Made by a program: the position numbers and the translations under genes
Source of the DNA: an uncultured Sphingomonadaceae bacterium
GTDB lineage: Bacteria; Pseudomonadota; Alphaproteobacteria; Sphingomonadales; Sphingomonadaceae
Assembly: GCA_947499255.1 (NCBI GenBank)
Contig: CANMNF010000001.1
Location: 1,178,001 to 1,242,000, forward strand
DNA: 64,000 nt
Direction of reading: 5' to 3'
Shown here: positions 63,660 to 64,000 of the stretch, in pieces
How the letters are laid out: every line of letters starts with the position of its first letter
Numbering within the stretch: position 1 is the stretch's first letter
The notes under the pieces: model-generated
What the model saw: the letters and a program-made list of their open reading frames with translations, nothing else
Told to the model about the DNA's origin: nothing
The model's database searches: none

Positions 63660-64000
63660 ATGAGAAACCTCGCCCCTATCCTCCTCCTCACCCTCACCGC
63701 GTGCGGGCAGCCTGCCAGCGCGCCTGCTGATGCGGAGCGTATTCCTATCGCGCAAGGCGAAGCGCGCGGGCATGATCCTTTGGCATCGCCGGACACCGCA
63801 AATGCCAGTTGGTCGGTGGATGACAATGGCAAAGCCATTCATTTCGGCAATGAGAGTGCGGGTAAACCCTTCCTTTCGCTGGATTGCCTGATTGGCGAAG
63901 ATGCGCCGCGCCTTGCGATTATTCGCCATGCCTCCGCGCTGCCGGGGCAAGAGGCGTTGTTTCCGATCTATGGCAATGGGGTGCGCAGCCGCTTTTTGGC
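63660..64000 (+). CDS. Lipoprotein, N-terminal part (runs off the right edge)
   Basis: An open frame of 113 codons without a stop to the end of the window. The signal MRNLAPILLLTLTAC ends in LTAC (Cys15), a clear lipobox, so this should be lipid-anchored. The mature start is GQPASAPADAERIPIAQGEA; then ANASWSVDDNGKAIHFGNES and CLIGEDAPRLAIIRHASALP suggest a beta-rich domain. No family is recognised. The start is ATG 63660. The C-terminus lies beyond 64000. Confidence 0.75.
   Translation, partial: MRNLAPILLLTLTACGQPASAPADAERIPIAQGEARGHDPLASPDTANASWSVDDNGKAIHFGNESAGKPFLSLDCLIGEDAPRLAIIRHASALPGQEALFPIYGNGVRSRFL

Overview
The window looks like chromosomal DNA of an alphaproteobacterium of the order Sphingomonadales, most likely Erythrobacteraceae-like. 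The reasons are the gene order (for example ctaC-ctaD-ctaB-ctaG-ctaE-SURF1-thrC beside pyrE-pdxJ-acpS-lepB, and serC-serA-hisZ), an FNR-type regulator with the full cysteine set, a ribosomal protein L21 with a long C-terminal extension, and many short overlaps between genes. This assignment rests on protein recognition only. Genes are densely packed. No stretch longer than about 300 bases lacks a gene, and I saw no insertion sequence, prophage or CRISPR array.

Layout. 1-4948 (minus): a truncated membrane protein, bamB and its TPR partner, a GT4 glycosyltransferase and an alpha/beta hydrolase. 5004-12001: selO, an orphan astD, pyrC divergent from ygfZ, a TetR regulator beside a ferritin-like hydrolase, and a GNAT enzyme. 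12164-14561: rpmA, extended rplU, a lipoprotein and an FNR-type regulator. 14582-17081 (minus): folB, a Rossmann-like protein, moaA, moaD, moaE and a possible tiny membrane peptide. 17192-26760: a DUF1499 protein, then the aa3 cytochrome oxidase operon (read ctaC to SURF1), thrC and a methyltransferase. 26964-31326 (plus): pyrE, pdxJ, acpS, lepB, a DUF3089 lipase-like protein and ruvX.

31388-37830: a minus-strand run argH, lptM-like, lysA and a siroheme-synthase-like enzyme. It is followed by the most unusual locus of the window: a 55-residue peptide gene with a very strong ribosome-binding site and a CGGPC tail, then two overlapping genes for distantly similar proteins with a cupin-like core and a helical-repeat C-terminus. 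It looks like an uncharacterised ribosomally made, post-translationally modified peptide (RiPP) system, and I know of no named family for it. A TlpA-like thioredoxin lipoprotein diverges from argH.

37944-48410: tRNA-Val, a sulfatase, a winged-helix regulator with a receiver-like N-terminus, an ECF sigma factor with a membrane partner, purA, and an exported DUF1800/DUF1501 pair with an esterase on the opposite strand, apparently splitting a hisZ-purA neighbourhood. 48412-53272: hisZ, serA and serC, the last with a structured leader, and an extensin-like lipoprotein. 53400-61171: a LuxR-type regulator with a degenerate receiver, the Anbu protease operon (ATP-grasp, alpha-E, transglutaminase, Anbu), a lipase-like hydrolase and three tandem DUF3617 paralogues. 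61288-64000: uvrB, dispersed palindromic repeats and the start of a lipoprotein.
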